Source: Streptomyces djakartensis (GTDB lineage Bacteria > Actinomycetota > Actinomycetes > Streptomycetales > Streptomycetaceae). Taken from it: DNA of 64,000 nt. The first letter of the stretch is position 1. Every line of letters starts with the position of its first letter. A program made the translations under genes and the position numbers. The stretch lies in contig NZ_BMWE01000001.1 of the NCBI RefSeq assembly GCF_014651075.1, forward strand, positions 682,001-746,000. Reading direction: 5' to 3'. This document shows positions 53,297 through 62,151 of the stretch, one piece after another. The notes beneath the pieces are model-generated. The model had not been told where the DNA came from, did no database searches, and saw only the letters and a list, made by a program, of their open reading frames with translations.

Positions 53297-54685
53297 ATGA
53301 CCACCCACACCCACACCCCCGACCTCTTCGCACTCTCGGAGATCAACGGCCCGGTCCTCCGCCCCGGCGACCCCGCCTACGCCGACGAGGTCACCGGCTT
53401 CAACCTCGCCGCCCTCCACACACCGGACGTCGTCATAGGGGCGACCGGCCCGGACGACATCGTCACCGCCCTGCGCTGGGCGAAGGCCACCGGCACTCCC
53501 GTCGCCGTCCAGGCCACCGGCCACGGCGCCAACTTCCCCATCGAGCACGGCCTGCTGATCAACACGTCCCGTATGACGGACGTCCGGGTAGACCCCACCA
53601 CGCGCACCGCCACCGTCGCCGCGGGCGCGAAGTGGAGCCACGTCCTGGCAGCGGCCGCCCCGCACGGCCTCGCGGGCCTGTGCGGCACCTCCACCGACGC
53701 GGGTGTCATCGGCTACACCCTCGGCGGCGGACTCCCCGTCCTGGGCCGTGCCTACGGCTACGCCGCCGACCTGGTCCGCTCCTTCCAGGTCGCCACCCCG
53801 GACGGCCGGCTGCGCGAAGCGGACCCCCAGCAGGAACCGGAACTGTTCTGGGCCCTGCGCGGCGGCAAGGGCAACGTGGGCGTCGTCACGTCCCTCGTCA
53901 CCGAACTGCTTCCCCTCTCCCGCCTGTACGGCGGCGGCATCCACTGCCCGGGCGAACACGCGGAGGCCCTGCTCCGGGCCTGGGCGGACTGGACCCGCAC
54001 CGTCCCCGACGAGATGTGCAGCATGTTCTCGATGCTCCGCCTGCCGCCCATCCCCCAGCTCCCGGAGCCCCTGCGCGGCGGCTTCTGGGCGCGTGTCGCG
54101 ATCGCCTGGCCCGGCGACCCGGCCGAGGGCGAGGCGTTGATCGCCCCGCTCCGCGCGGCCGCCCCCGTGGCCGTCGACCTGGTCGGGGAGATGGACTACA
54201 CGGACCTGGACCGCATCCACATGGAACCCCAGGACCCGCTCCCGGCCCGCGAGTGCTGCACGCTCCTGCGCGACCTGCCGCCGGACGCGATCAGCGCGTT
54301 CCTGGAGCAGGTCGGCCCCGCGGCCGGCGCCGACCACCCCCTGCTGGCGGCCTCGTTGCGCCACATGGGAGGCGCGCTGGCCCGCCCGGCCCTGGTCGAG
54401 GACGCCGTCTGCGCACGCGACGCCCGCTACTTCATGGAGTCGGTCGGCATTCTGGCCGCGCCCCCGGTGGCCGAAGCCGTCGAACAGGCGACGACCCGCC
54501 TCTACGCCGCGATGGCCCCCTACGGCACGGGCCACACCATGGTCAACATTCACGGCACCCCGGGCGACGAACAGGACCGCGCCCGCGCCTGGACCCCGGA
54601 GGTCTACACCCGCCTGCGCCACGACAAGGCCACCTACGACCCGTCCAACCTGCTCCGCTACGGCCACGCGGTGACACCGACGTAA
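53297..54685 (+). CDS. FAD-binding oxidoreductase (berberine-bridge type)
   Basis: A 462-aa flavoprotein. The N-terminal FAD-binding PP-loop region contains ATGHGANF (~residue 77; the His is a candidate covalent FAD site), GLCGTSTDAGVIGYTLGGG (~135-153) and GGKGNVGVVTSL. The C-terminal BBE-like end has YDPSNLLRYGH. No signal peptide, so probably cytoplasmic. Such enzymes oxidise alcohols or sugars or act in secondary metabolism; no substrate is indicated. The ATG at 53297 begins the homology; the frame upstream is repeat debris. Confidence 0.85.
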   Translation: MTTHTHTPDLFALSEINGPVLRPGDPAYADEVTGFNLAALHTPDVVIGATGPDDIVTALRWAKATGTPVAVQATGHGANFPIEHGLLINTSRMTDVRVDPTTRTATVAAGAKWSHVLAAAAPHGLAGLCGTSTDAGVIGYTLGGGLPVLGRAYGYAADLVRSFQVATPDGRLREADPQQEPELFWALRGGKGNVGVVTSLVTELLPLSRLYGGGIHCPGEHAEALLRAWADWTRTVPDEMCSMFSMLRLPPIPQLPEPLRGGFWARVAIAWPGDPAEGEALIAPLRAAAPVAVDLVGEMDYTDLDRIHMEPQDPLPARECCTLLRDLPPDAISAFLEQVGPAAGADHPLLAASLRHMGGALARPALVEDAVCARDARYFMESVGILAAPPVAEAVEQATTRLYAAMAPYGTGHTMVNIHGTPGDEQDRARAWTPEVYTRLRHDKATYDPSNLLRYGHAVTPT

Positions 54686-54990
54686 GAGCCCTGGAGCGGC
54701 GGTATGCCGAAGGCGGCGATGGAGGAGCGTCGGCGGCGCGGGCGGGGACCGCGTGCGGGTGATCGCCGCGGCGGGGTGCAGGTGATGTGGGTGGACCTCG
54801 TCGTCGCCTTCGTCGCGTAACCGCTTCACTGAGTTTCCGTGCGAAACCCACCTAAACTCGGCATATCCCGCAAGGCCCAGTGGCCGGCGACCCCGATCCG
54901 GCCGGACGGACACCTGCGGCCCCCGCAGTCTCGCTCACGAGTACGGGGGCCGCACGGGCGTCGTCAGTCCGCGAAGCTCATCGCCACACC
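54686..54990. other. gap between the flavin oxidoreductase and hemD
   Basis: The 305 bases contain the hem-operon terminator (54915-54954) and otherwise no recognised gene. A few Arg-rich frames are open on both strands but look like composition effects. Confidence 0.5.
54915..54954 (-). terminator. terminator of the rex-hemACD operon
   Basis: A perfect 11-bp stem (TGCGGCCCCCG and its complement) with an 18-base loop lies 37 bases past the hemD stop. It supports the view that the operon now ends at hemD and is separated from hemB. Confidence 0.65.
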
Positions 54991-56697
54991 TCAGGTCGTG
55001 GAACGCCGCCTGCGCGCCCCCGGCCGCCGCTCACTCGGACGGGTGACGGGGTCCCCGGCCTCCACAGCCGCGGCTCTCCGCTTCGCGCCGAACTCCGCCA
55101 GCGCCTCCGCGAGCTTCAGCACGGACGGCTCCGGAGCCATGACGTCCACCCGGAGCCCGTGCTCCTCGGCCGTCTTCGCCGTGGCCGGGCCGATACAGGC
55201 GATCACGGTGACGTTGTGCGGCTTGCCGGCGATACCCACCAGGTTCCGCACGGTCGACGACGACGTGAACAGCACGGCGTCGAACCCGCCACCCTTGATC
55301 GCCTCGCGCGTCTCCGCCGGCGGCGGCGAGGCCCGCACGGTCCGGTAGGCGGTGACGTCGTCGACCTCCCAGCCGAGCTCGATCAGCCCGGCCACCAGCG
55401 TCTCCGTGGCGATGTCCGCGCGCGGCAGGAACACCCGGTCGATCGGGTCGAAGACCGGGTCGTAGGGCGGCCAGTCCTCCAGCAGACCGGCGGCCGACTG
55501 CTCGCCGCTCGGCACCAGGTCCGGCTTCACGCCGAAGGCGATCAGCGCGCCCGCCGTCTGCTCGCCGACCGCCGCGACCTTGATCCCGGCGAAGGCACGC
55601 GCGTCGAGCCCGTACTCCTCGAACTTCTCCCGCACGGCCTTGACCGCGTTCACCGAGGTGAAGGCGATCCACTCGTAGCGGCCCGTCACCAGCCCCTTGA
55701 CCGCCCGCTCCATCTGCTGGGGCGTGCGCGGCGGCTCGACGGCGATCGTCGGCACCTCGTGCGGCACGGCCCCGTACGACCGCAGCTGGTCGGAGAGCGA
55801 CACCGCCTGCTCCTTGGTCCGCGGCACGAGGACCTTCCAGCCGAACAGCGGCTTGGACTCGAACCACGCGAGCTGGTCGCGCTGGGCGGCGGCGGAACGC
55901 TCACCGACCACGGCTATCACCGGCCGGCCGCCCTCGGGCGACGGCAGCACCTTGGCCTGCTTCAGCGTCTGCGCGATCGTGCCGAGCGTGGCGGTCCAGG
56001 TGCGCTGCCGGGTGGTCGTACCGGCGACGGTGACCGTCATCGGGGTGTCCGGCTTGCGGCCCGCGGAGACGAGCTCGCCGGCCGCCGCGGCGACGGAGTC
56101 CAGCGTGGTGGAGACGACGACCGTGCCGTCCGAGGCGCCGACCTCCGTCCAGCACCGGTCCGAGGCCGTCCGCGCGTCGACGAACCGCACGTCCGCGCCC
56201 TGCGCGTCCCGCAGCGGCACACCGGCGTACGCGGGCACACCGACGGCGCTCGCGATGCCGGGGACGACCTCGAAGGGCACCCCGGCGGCGGCGCACGCCA
56301 GCATCTCCTCGGCGGCGTACGTGTCGAGGCCCGGGTCGCCGGACACCGCACGCACGACCCGCCTGCCGCCCCTCGCGGCCTCCATGACAAGATGTGCGGC
56401 ATCCCGCACCGCGGGGGCGGCGACGGTGGTTGACGTGCCGTCAACTACCGTCAGCTGGGGCGTTCCTGTGCCCGGCGCCGGATCCTGGGAAGGATCCGGA
56501 TCCGTGTGCACCTCGGATACGCCCTGCCTGGCGTGCTGACGTACGACGTCGAGCACCTCGTGCTCGGCGACGAGGACGTCCGCGTGCGCCAGCGCCTCCA
56601 CGGCGCGCAGAGTCAGCAGTCCCGGATCTCCGGGTCCGGCACCCAGGAAGGTGACGTGCCCGTGTTCAGGACCGGCGGAAAGGGTGGTGGGGCTCAA
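54991..56697 (-). CDS. hemD: bifunctional uroporphyrinogen-III C-methyltransferase-like / uroporphyrinogen-III synthase
   Basis: A 568-aa two-domain protein. The N-terminal half is SUMT/tetrapyrrole-methylase-like: FLGAGPGDPGLLTLRAVEAL (~18-37), AVSGDPGLDTYAAEE and PGIASAVGVPAYAGVPL. The C-terminal half is uroporphyrinogen-III synthase (WIAFTSVNAVKAV, VAAVGEQTAGAL, VLFTSSSTVRNLVGI). It closes hydroxymethylbilane to uroporphyrinogen III; the methylase half would lead toward siroheme/B12, though its activity is not proven. The start is a TTG overlapping the hemC stop (TTGA). This fusion is common in actinobacteria. Confidence 0.92.
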   Translation of the reverse strand: MSPTTLSAGPEHGHVTFLGAGPGDPGLLTLRAVEALAHADVLVAEHEVLDVVRQHARQGVSEVHTDPDPSQDPAPGTGTPQLTVVDGTSTTVAAPAVRDAAHLVMEAARGGRRVVRAVSGDPGLDTYAAEEMLACAAAGVPFEVVPGIASAVGVPAYAGVPLRDAQGADVRFVDARTASDRCWTEVGASDGTVVVSTTLDSVAAAAGELVSAGRKPDTPMTVTVAGTTTRQRTWTATLGTIAQTLKQAKVLPSPEGGRPVIAVVGERSAAAQRDQLAWFESKPLFGWKVLVPRTKEQAVSLSDQLRSYGAVPHEVPTIAVEPPRTPQQMERAVKGLVTGRYEWIAFTSVNAVKAVREKFEEYGLDARAFAGIKVAAVGEQTAGALIAFGVKPDLVPSGEQSAAGLLEDWPPYDPVFDPIDRVFLPRADIATETLVAGLIELGWEVDDVTAYRTVRASPPPAETREAIKGGGFDAVLFTSSSTVRNLVGIAGKPHNVTVIACIGPATAKTAEEHGLRVDVMAPEPSVLKLAEALAEFGAKRRAAAVEAGDPVTRPSERRPGARRRRSTT

Positions 56698-57665
56698 TGT
56701 GCTCGCTCCCCCATCAGACCGGCCGCGCCCTGGGCGAGCATCTCGGCCGCGAGTTCGCGACCGAGCGCCGTTGCCCGGTCGTGCGTCTGGGGCACGGGAC
56801 CGGTGGTGGACAACTGCACCATGCGTGTGCCGTCGGTGGTGCCGACGACGCCGCGCAGGCGCATTTCCTTGAAAGTCTGCCCGTCGGCCAAAAGGTCGGC
56901 CAGCGCGCCCACGGGCGCGCTGCAGCCGGCCTCCAGGGCGGCGAGCAGTGACCGCTCGGCCGTCACGGCGACCCGGGTGAACGGGTCGTCGAGCTCGGCG
57001 AGCGCGGCGATGAGGGCAGCGTCTTGGGCGGTGCGCCCCGCCCTGCACTCGATCGCGAGGGCCCCCTGGCCGGGGGCGGGCAAAACCGTGTCGACCGACA
57101 GGAAGTCGGTCGCTTCGTCAGCGCGGCCGATCCGGTTCAGTCCGGCGGCGGCGAGCACGACGGCGTCGAGTTCGCCGCTGCGCACGAACCCGATCCGGGT
57201 GTCGACGTTGCCGCGGATCGGAACCGTGGATATATCCAGGCGGTGGCTGCGCGCGTACGCGTTGAGCTGCGCCATGCGGCGCGGCGAACCGGTACCGATG
57301 CGGGCCCCGTCGGGCAGGTCGGTGAACTTCAGGGCGTCCCGGGCGACGATCACGTCCCGCGGGTCCTCCCGCACGGGCACGGCGGCGACGACCAGCTCGT
57401 CGGGCTGCGTGGTGGGCAGGTCCTTCAGCGAGTGCACCGCGAAGTCGACCTCGCCCGCGAGCAGCGCGTCGCGCAGCGCGTTCACGAACACGCCGGTGCC
57501 GCCGATCTGGGCGAGCTGCTCACGCGAGACGTCGCCGTACGTGGTGATCTCGACGAGCTCGACGGGCCGCCCGGTCACCCGGCTCACGGCCTCGGCCACC
57601 AGCCCGGACTGGGCCATGGCGAGCTTGCTCCGCCGGGTACCGAGCCTCAGCGCCTTGTCCTTCAT
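56694..57665 (-). CDS. hemC: hydroxymethylbilane synthase (porphobilinogen deaminase)
   Basis: A 323-aa enzyme that joins four porphobilinogens into hydroxymethylbilane. It has RLGTRRSKLAMAQSGLVAEA at the start, GTGSPRRMAQL (~136), and the cofactor Cys in EAGCSAPVGALA (~253), which binds the dipyrromethane primer. Overlaps hemA (ATGA) on one side and hemD (TTGA) on the other, so the operon is tightly coupled. Confidence 0.95.
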   Translation of the reverse strand: MKDKALRLGTRRSKLAMAQSGLVAEAVSRVTGRPVELVEITTYGDVSREQLAQIGGTGVFVNALRDALLAGEVDFAVHSLKDLPTTQPDELVVAAVPVREDPRDVIVARDALKFTDLPDGARIGTGSPRRMAQLNAYARSHRLDISTVPIRGNVDTRIGFVRSGELDAVVLAAAGLNRIGRADEATDFLSVDTVLPAPGQGALAIECRAGRTAQDAALIAALAELDDPFTRVAVTAERSLLAALEAGCSAPVGALADLLADGQTFKEMRLRGVVGTTDGTRMVQLSTTGPVPQTHDRATALGRELAAEMLAQGAAGLMGERAH

Positions 57666-59359
57666 GCCGGGCCTCGGTCCTTCTCTGTGCTGTCCTCGGC
57701 CCGGGAGACGGCTGCCACCGTCTCGGGGTCGAGGTCGAACAGGGTCCGCAGCGCGTCCGCGTACCCGGCGCCGCCGGGCTCGGCCGCGAGTTGCTTGATC
57801 CGTACGGTCGGCGCGTGCAGCAGCTTGTCGACCACGCGCTTCACGGTCTGGGTGATCTCCGCTCGGTGTTTGTCGTCGAGGCCGGGCAGCCGCCCGTCCA
57901 GGCGGGCGATCTCGCTGGCCACGACATCGGCGGCCATGGTGCGCAGGGCGACCACGGTCGGCGTGATGTGCGCCGCCCGCAGCGCTGCCCCGAAGGCCGC
58001 GACCTCGTCGGAGACGATACGCCTGACCTGGTCCACATCGGCAGCCATCGGAGCGCCCGCGGAGGCCTCGGCGAGCGATTCGATGTCCACCAGCCGCACC
58101 CCGGCCAGCCGGTGCACCGCCGCGTCGATGTCGCGCGGCATCGCCAGGTCCAGCAGGAAGAGTACGGGCTCCGGCCGCTGCGGCTCCTCGGCCGGCAGGG
58201 GCCGGCGCCGCTCGGGGATCCGCCCGACGGTGGCCGCGGTCGCCGCGAGCGCGCCGATCAGCTCGGCGTCGGCCTCGGGGCCGCGGCGGGCGGTGTCACG
58301 GCGGTCGGCGGTGCCGCCCGCTACCCACGCGGCGTGCTGCTCCAGTGTGGCGGCGTCCATACCGGCCACGGCGGCCTCCCCCATGACGGAGAAGCCGGGC
58401 TGTACGGCCGCCAGGTCGAGCGGGCAGTTCTCGTCGTTGCCGACGGCAGTGGCCTGCGGCGGCGCCTGGCGGGACTGAGCGGGCCGGTCGTCCTCGACCT
58501 CGGCGGCCGGCCGCCCGGTACGGCCCTCCACCGCGGCGGCGATCGCCTGGGCGGTCAGGACCAGGCCCGTCGCGCCGGTGCAGGAGACGGCGATGTCGGC
58601 ACGTGTCAGCTCGGCCGGCACCGACTCCATCGGTACCGCGCGGGCCAGCACGTCCGTGTCGTCGCCCCCGGAGAGTATCTGCGCGAGCCGCTCGGCGCGG
58701 TCGAAGGTGCGGTTGGCGACGACGACCTCGGCGACTCCGGCGCGGGCGAGCGTCGCCGCGGCCAGGGAGGACATCGAACCGGCCCCGATGACCAGGGCCT
58801 TCTTGCCCCTCGCCCAGGTCTCCACGTCGCCGCCCGCGGCCAGCTGCTCCAGGCCGAAGGTGACCAGGGACTGGCCGGCGCGGTCGATGCCGGTCTCGGA
58901 GTGGGCGCGCTTGCCGACCCTGAGGGCCTGCTGGAACAGGTCGTTCAGGAGGCGGCCCGCGGAGTGCAGGTCCTGCGCCCGGGCCAGGGAGTCCTTGATC
59001 TGGCCGAGGATCTGCCCCTCGCCGACGACCATCGAGTCCAGCCCGCAGGCCACCGAGAACAGGTGGTGGACGGCCCGGTCCTCGTAGTGCACGTAGAGAT
59101 ACGGAGTGAGCTCCTCGAGGCCGACGCCGCTGTGCTGGGCGAGCAGCGTGGACAGCTCGGCGACACCGGCGTGGAACTTGTCCACGTCGGCGTAGAGCTC
59201 GATGCGGTTGCAGGTGGCGAGCACCGCGGCCTCGGCGGCCGGTTCGGCGGCGACCGTGTCCTGGAGCAGCTTTCCTTGCGCGTCCGCGCTGAGCGAGGCC
59301 CGCTCCAGCACGCTGACCGGAGCGCTGCGGTGGCTGAGTCCGACGACGAGGAGGCTCAT
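57662..59359 (-). CDS. hemA: glutamyl-tRNA reductase
   Basis: A 565-aa NADPH enzyme that reduces Glu-tRNA-Glu to glutamate-1-semialdehyde, the committed step. The start reads VVGLSHRSAPVSVLERASL, the catalytic Cys is in LATCNRIELY (~residue 50), GEGQILGQIK is near 111, and the Rossmann motif VIGAGSMSSLAAATL is near 190. A ~100-residue low-conservation insert (~290-390) makes it longer than the E. coli enzyme, as is usual in streptomycetes. The ATG overlaps the rex stop, so Rex controls it directly. Confidence 0.95.
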   Translation of the reverse strand: MSLLVVGLSHRSAPVSVLERASLSADAQGKLLQDTVAAEPAAEAAVLATCNRIELYADVDKFHAGVAELSTLLAQHSGVGLEELTPYLYVHYEDRAVHHLFSVACGLDSMVVGEGQILGQIKDSLARAQDLHSAGRLLNDLFQQALRVGKRAHSETGIDRAGQSLVTFGLEQLAAGGDVETWARGKKALVIGAGSMSSLAAATLARAGVAEVVVANRTFDRAERLAQILSGGDDTDVLARAVPMESVPAELTRADIAVSCTGATGLVLTAQAIAAAVEGRTGRPAAEVEDDRPAQSRQAPPQATAVGNDENCPLDLAAVQPGFSVMGEAAVAGMDAATLEQHAAWVAGGTADRRDTARRGPEADAELIGALAATAATVGRIPERRRPLPAEEPQRPEPVLFLLDLAMPRDIDAAVHRLAGVRLVDIESLAEASAGAPMAADVDQVRRIVSDEVAAFGAALRAAHITPTVVALRTMAADVVASEIARLDGRLPGLDDKHRAEITQTVKRVVDKLLHAPTVRIKQLAAEPGGAGYADALRTLFDLDPETVAAVSRAEDSTEKDRGPA

Positions 59360-60120
59360 GCCGGCATCACGGCGGGCATGTCCCCGTCAGGCCCCTGGTC
59401 GGCGGACTCGCCGCGCGTGGCGGCGGCCGGGACGCCACCGTCGGAGGCGGCGGCCTCCTCGCCTGCCTTGCGCTGCTCGTGGAAGGCGAGGATCTGCAGC
59501 TCGATGGAGAGGTCGACCTTGCGCACGTCGACGCCGTCCGGGACGGACAGCACGGTCGGCGCGAAGTTCAGGATGGAGGTGACCCCGGCGGCCACGAGCC
59601 GGTCGCAGACGGCCTGGGCGGCGCCCGCGGGGGTGGCGATGACACCGATCGACACGCCGTTGCCCTGGATGATCTTCTCCAGGTCGTCGGAGTGCTGCAC
59701 CGGAATGCCGGCGACGGGCTTGCCCGCCATGGCCGGGTCGGCGTCGATCAGCGCGGCGACGCGGAAACCGCGGGAGGCGAAGCCGCCGTAGTTGGCGAGG
59801 GCGGCGCCGAGGTTGCCGATACCGACGATCACGACCGGCCAGTCCTGGGTGAGCCCCAGCTCACGGGAGATCTGGTAGACGAGATACTCGACGTCGTAGC
59901 CGACACCCCGGGTCCCGTACGAGCCGAGGTAGGAGAAGTCCTTGCGCAGCTTCGCGGAGTTGACCCCCGCCGCGGCCGCGAGCTCCTCGGAGGAGACCGT
60001 GGGCACCGAGCGCTCCGACAGCGCGGTCAGGGCGCGGAGGTACAGCGGAAGCCGGGCGACGGTGGCCTCGGGAATCCCTCGGCTGCGGGTCGCCGGTCGG
60101 TGAGTTCGGCCAGTTGCCAC
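59356..60120 (-). CDS. rex: redox-sensing repressor Rex
   Basis: A 254-aa NADH/NAD+ sensor. N-terminal winged helix (~18-75: LPLYLRALTALSERSVPTVS, SAKLRKDFSYLGSYGTRGVG) and a Rossmann domain with VVIVGIGNLGAALANY (~93). High NADH releases it from DNA, so respiratory stress derepresses its targets. The GTG start fits family length. The first gene of the rex-hemA-hemC-hemD operon; its own operator (TTGTGAAC-type) is 80 bases upstream, indicating autoregulation. Confidence 0.96.
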   Translation of the reverse strand: MATGRTHRPATRSRGIPEATVARLPLYLRALTALSERSVPTVSSEELAAAAGVNSAKLRKDFSYLGSYGTRGVGYDVEYLVYQISRELGLTQDWPVVIVGIGNLGAALANYGGFASRGFRVAALIDADPAMAGKPVAGIPVQHSDDLEKIIQGNGVSIGVIATPAGAAQAVCDRLVAAGVTSILNFAPTVLSVPDGVDVRKVDLSIELQILAFHEQRKAGEEAAASDGGVPAAATRGESADQGPDGDMPAVMPA

Positions 60121-60433
60121 GGTGCTCCTGCGGGTAGAGCGGGGCTGTAGGCGGTCATACGTCCCTACATGACCGCCCCGTCGAATGCAGGCTATGTCTT
60201 TGTGAACGCGTGCACAAAGATGGTGTCCGATTTGCCCGGCCAACGTGACCGGGCTCACGCACCCCCGGCGTCTTCGCGGGGGACCGGCGCACAAGCACCG
60301 CCGTCCCTCTGCTTCTGGGGGCAAAACCGCACACTCTCCTCTGTGTCATCCCGCCCCCGAGACAGCCACGGACGATCCTAAGCGACCTGCCGACCTCTTT
60401 GGACTACCTGGTCAGTCAGATCACCGGCCGCCC
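60121..60433. other. rex promoter region
   Basis: The 313 bases between rex and the glutaredoxin-like gene, both on the minus strand, hold the Rex operator at 60200-60217. No gene recognised. Confidence 0.6.
60200..60217. promoter_or_regulatory. Rex operator (ROP)
   Basis: TTGTGAACGCGTGCACAA matches the known ROP consensus TTGTGAAnnnnTTCACAA with one mismatch. It is placed where an autoregulatory site of rex-hemACD should be. Confidence 0.85.
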
Positions 60434-60712
60434 TCAGTCGGTCAGCGCCCTGCGCAGGCGGCCCTCGTCGACGCGCCAGAACGTGTGCTGCCTGCCGTCC
60501 ACCAGCACGACCGGGATCTGCTCCCAGTACTGGTCGTGCAGCCGCTGATCCTCGGTGATGTCCTTCCACTCCCAGCGGACTCCGAGATCGCCGCACACCT
60601 TCTCCACGACGACCTGTGCGTCATCACACAGATGACAGCCGGGCTTGCGGATCAGCGTGACGAGCCGGTCCCGAGGGGGCTTGCGACGAAAGAGGGAACC
60701 CATGTCGGCCAT
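60434..60712 (-). CDS. glutaredoxin-like protein
   Basis: A ~92-aa thioredoxin-fold protein with the redox motif CHLC in IRKPGCHLCDDAQ near residue 22 and a cis-Pro region IPVVLVDG. Two ATG codons are possible, 60712 (MADMGS...) and 60703 (MGSLFRRKP...); neither has a clear ribosome site. Family members reduce disulfides with thiol partners. It sits directly upstream of the rex operon on the same strand, a fitting but unproven redox link. Confidence 0.8.
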   Translation of the reverse strand: MADMGSLFRRKPPRDRLVTLIRKPGCHLCDDAQVVVEKVCGDLGVRWEWKDITEDQRLHDQYWEQIPVVLVDGRQHTFWRVDEGRLRRALTD

Positions 60713-60884
60713 TGTCGCGCGGCCGTGAACGAGCGGAAGCCCCCAAGCCAGGCAACGAAAGGCCAGCGGACACGCCGGCCCGGATCGTCGCACGCCGCGC
60801 CCTTAACGACTCACTCGCCGAGAGTTCACACGCTCCAAACCTCATGACTCCGGAACCACCTGACGGACTGGCTATGCTCACGCC

Positions 60885-61802
60885 ATGGCCGCTCTTGGAT
60901 GGCTCACTCCCCGTAGGCGCTCCGCCACGGCACGGAGTGTTTTGGCAGGCGAGGCTTCGGCGGAGGCAGCACGCAAGACCTCACAGGAGGCCGCCGCCAC
61001 GACCGAGGAACCGCAGTTCCCGGTGCACGGCGACGTCCGGGCCGCCGCCTTCTTCGACCTGGACAACACCGTCATGCAGGGCGCCGCGCTCTTCCACTTC
61101 GGCCGTGGCCTGTACAAACGGAAGTTCTTCGAGACGCGCGAGCTCGCCCGCTTCGCCTGGCAGCAGGCCTGGTTCCGGCTGGCCGGGATCGAGGACCCCG
61201 AGCACATGCAGGAGGCCCGCGACTCGGCGCTGTCGATCGTCAAGGGCCACCGCGTCGCCGAGCTGCAGTCGATCGGCGAGGAGATCTACGACGAGTACAT
61301 GGCCGAGCGCATCTGGCCCGGGACCCGGGCTCTGGCCCAGGCCCACCTGGACGCGGGCCAGAAGGTGTGGCTCGTGACGGCCGCCCCGGTCGAGATCGCC
61401 CAGGTCATCGCCCGTCGCCTGGGCCTGACCGGTGCCCTCGGCACGGTCGCCGAGTCCGTCGACGGCGTCTACACGGGCAAGCTGGTCGGCGAGCCGCTGC
61501 ACGGCCCCGCGAAGGCCGAGGCGGTCCGCGCCCTGGCCGCGGCGGAGGGCCTGGACCTCGGCCGCTGCGCCGCCTACAGCGACTCGCACAACGACATTCC
61601 GATGCTGTCCCTGGTCGGCCACCCCTACGCCATCAACCCGGACTCCAAGCTGCGCAAGCACGCCCGCGAGCTCGACTGGCGCCTGCGGGACTACCGCACC
61701 GGCCGCAAGGCGGCCAAGGTCGGCATCCCCGCCGCGGCGGGTGTCGGCGCGGTGGCCGGCGGCACGGCGGCGGCGATCGCCCTGCACCGCCGCCGCCGCT
61801 GA
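60885..61802 (+). CDS. HAD-IB family hydrolase (SerB-like phosphatase)
   Basis: A 305-aa protein. HAD motif I is FFDLDNTVMQG (~residue 57, nucleophile Asp), motif II lies in WLVTAAPVEIA (~165), and motif III/IV in AYSDSHNDIPML (~225). A ~45-residue variable N-terminus comes first, and a hydrophobic Ala/Gly stretch (GIPAAAGVGAVAGGTAAAIA) with a basic tail ends the protein, possibly a membrane-associating helix. Substrate unknown. A hairpin terminator follows. Confidence 0.9.
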   Translation: MAALGWLTPRRRSATARSVLAGEASAEAARKTSQEAAATTEEPQFPVHGDVRAAAFFDLDNTVMQGAALFHFGRGLYKRKFFETRELARFAWQQAWFRLAGIEDPEHMQEARDSALSIVKGHRVAELQSIGEEIYDEYMAERIWPGTRALAQAHLDAGQKVWLVTAAPVEIAQVIARRLGLTGALGTVAESVDGVYTGKLVGEPLHGPAKAEAVRALAAAEGLDLGRCAAYSDSHNDIPMLSLVGHPYAINPDSKLRKHARELDWRLRDYRTGRKAAKVGIPAAAGVGAVAGGTAAAIALHRRRR

Positions 61803-61830
61803 CGATCCGGTCAATCCGCGACACCCTCGT

Positions 61831-61855
61831 TTACGGGCTGACAAGCCCCGTAAAT
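61831..61855 (+). terminator. terminator of the HAD phosphatase gene
   Basis: TTTACGGGCT and AGCCCCGTAAA pair across GACA with one bulged base, 29 bases after the stop. It separates the phosphatase from bldN. Confidence 0.65.
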
Positions 61856-62031
61856 CCAACTGGCGTACCCCCACAACCTCGCGTCCAGTCCTCTTGGCTG
61901 CACACGGCCACAACATGCCCTGGACCCATCCGCGATCCGAACGCTTCCGATCAACAATCGGTCAGACGTCGACGCCTGATCCGGCGTGAATCGGTTACAG
62001 AAGCGACGTAATCGATGATTTGAGCAACTCG

Positions 62032-62049
62032 GTGTAGCAGGGCCTACAC
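62032..62049. promoter_or_regulatory. inverted repeat upstream of bldN
   Basis: GTGTAG and CTACAC are perfect 6-bp arms with a 6-base spacer, 103 bases before the bldN start. A regulator site or leader hairpin is possible. Confidence 0.35.
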
Positions 62050-62151
62050 GAAGCGTTATTCTCCTCAGACGCAATCCGGTACCCCTCCGTCGCTACGACG
62101 GGTGAAAGGTCCCGCACTGCACGTGATGGAAGCTCTGCCTCTGGGAGTCCC

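Larger units (their letters stand above)
61803..62151. other. bldN upstream region
   Basis: The 349 bases contain the HAD-gene terminator (61831-61855), then less GC-rich sequence with an inverted repeat GTGTAG-N6-CTACAC (62032-62049). The bldN promoter and its known developmental control (for example by BldD) should lie here, but I cannot assign the boxes. Confidence 0.5.
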
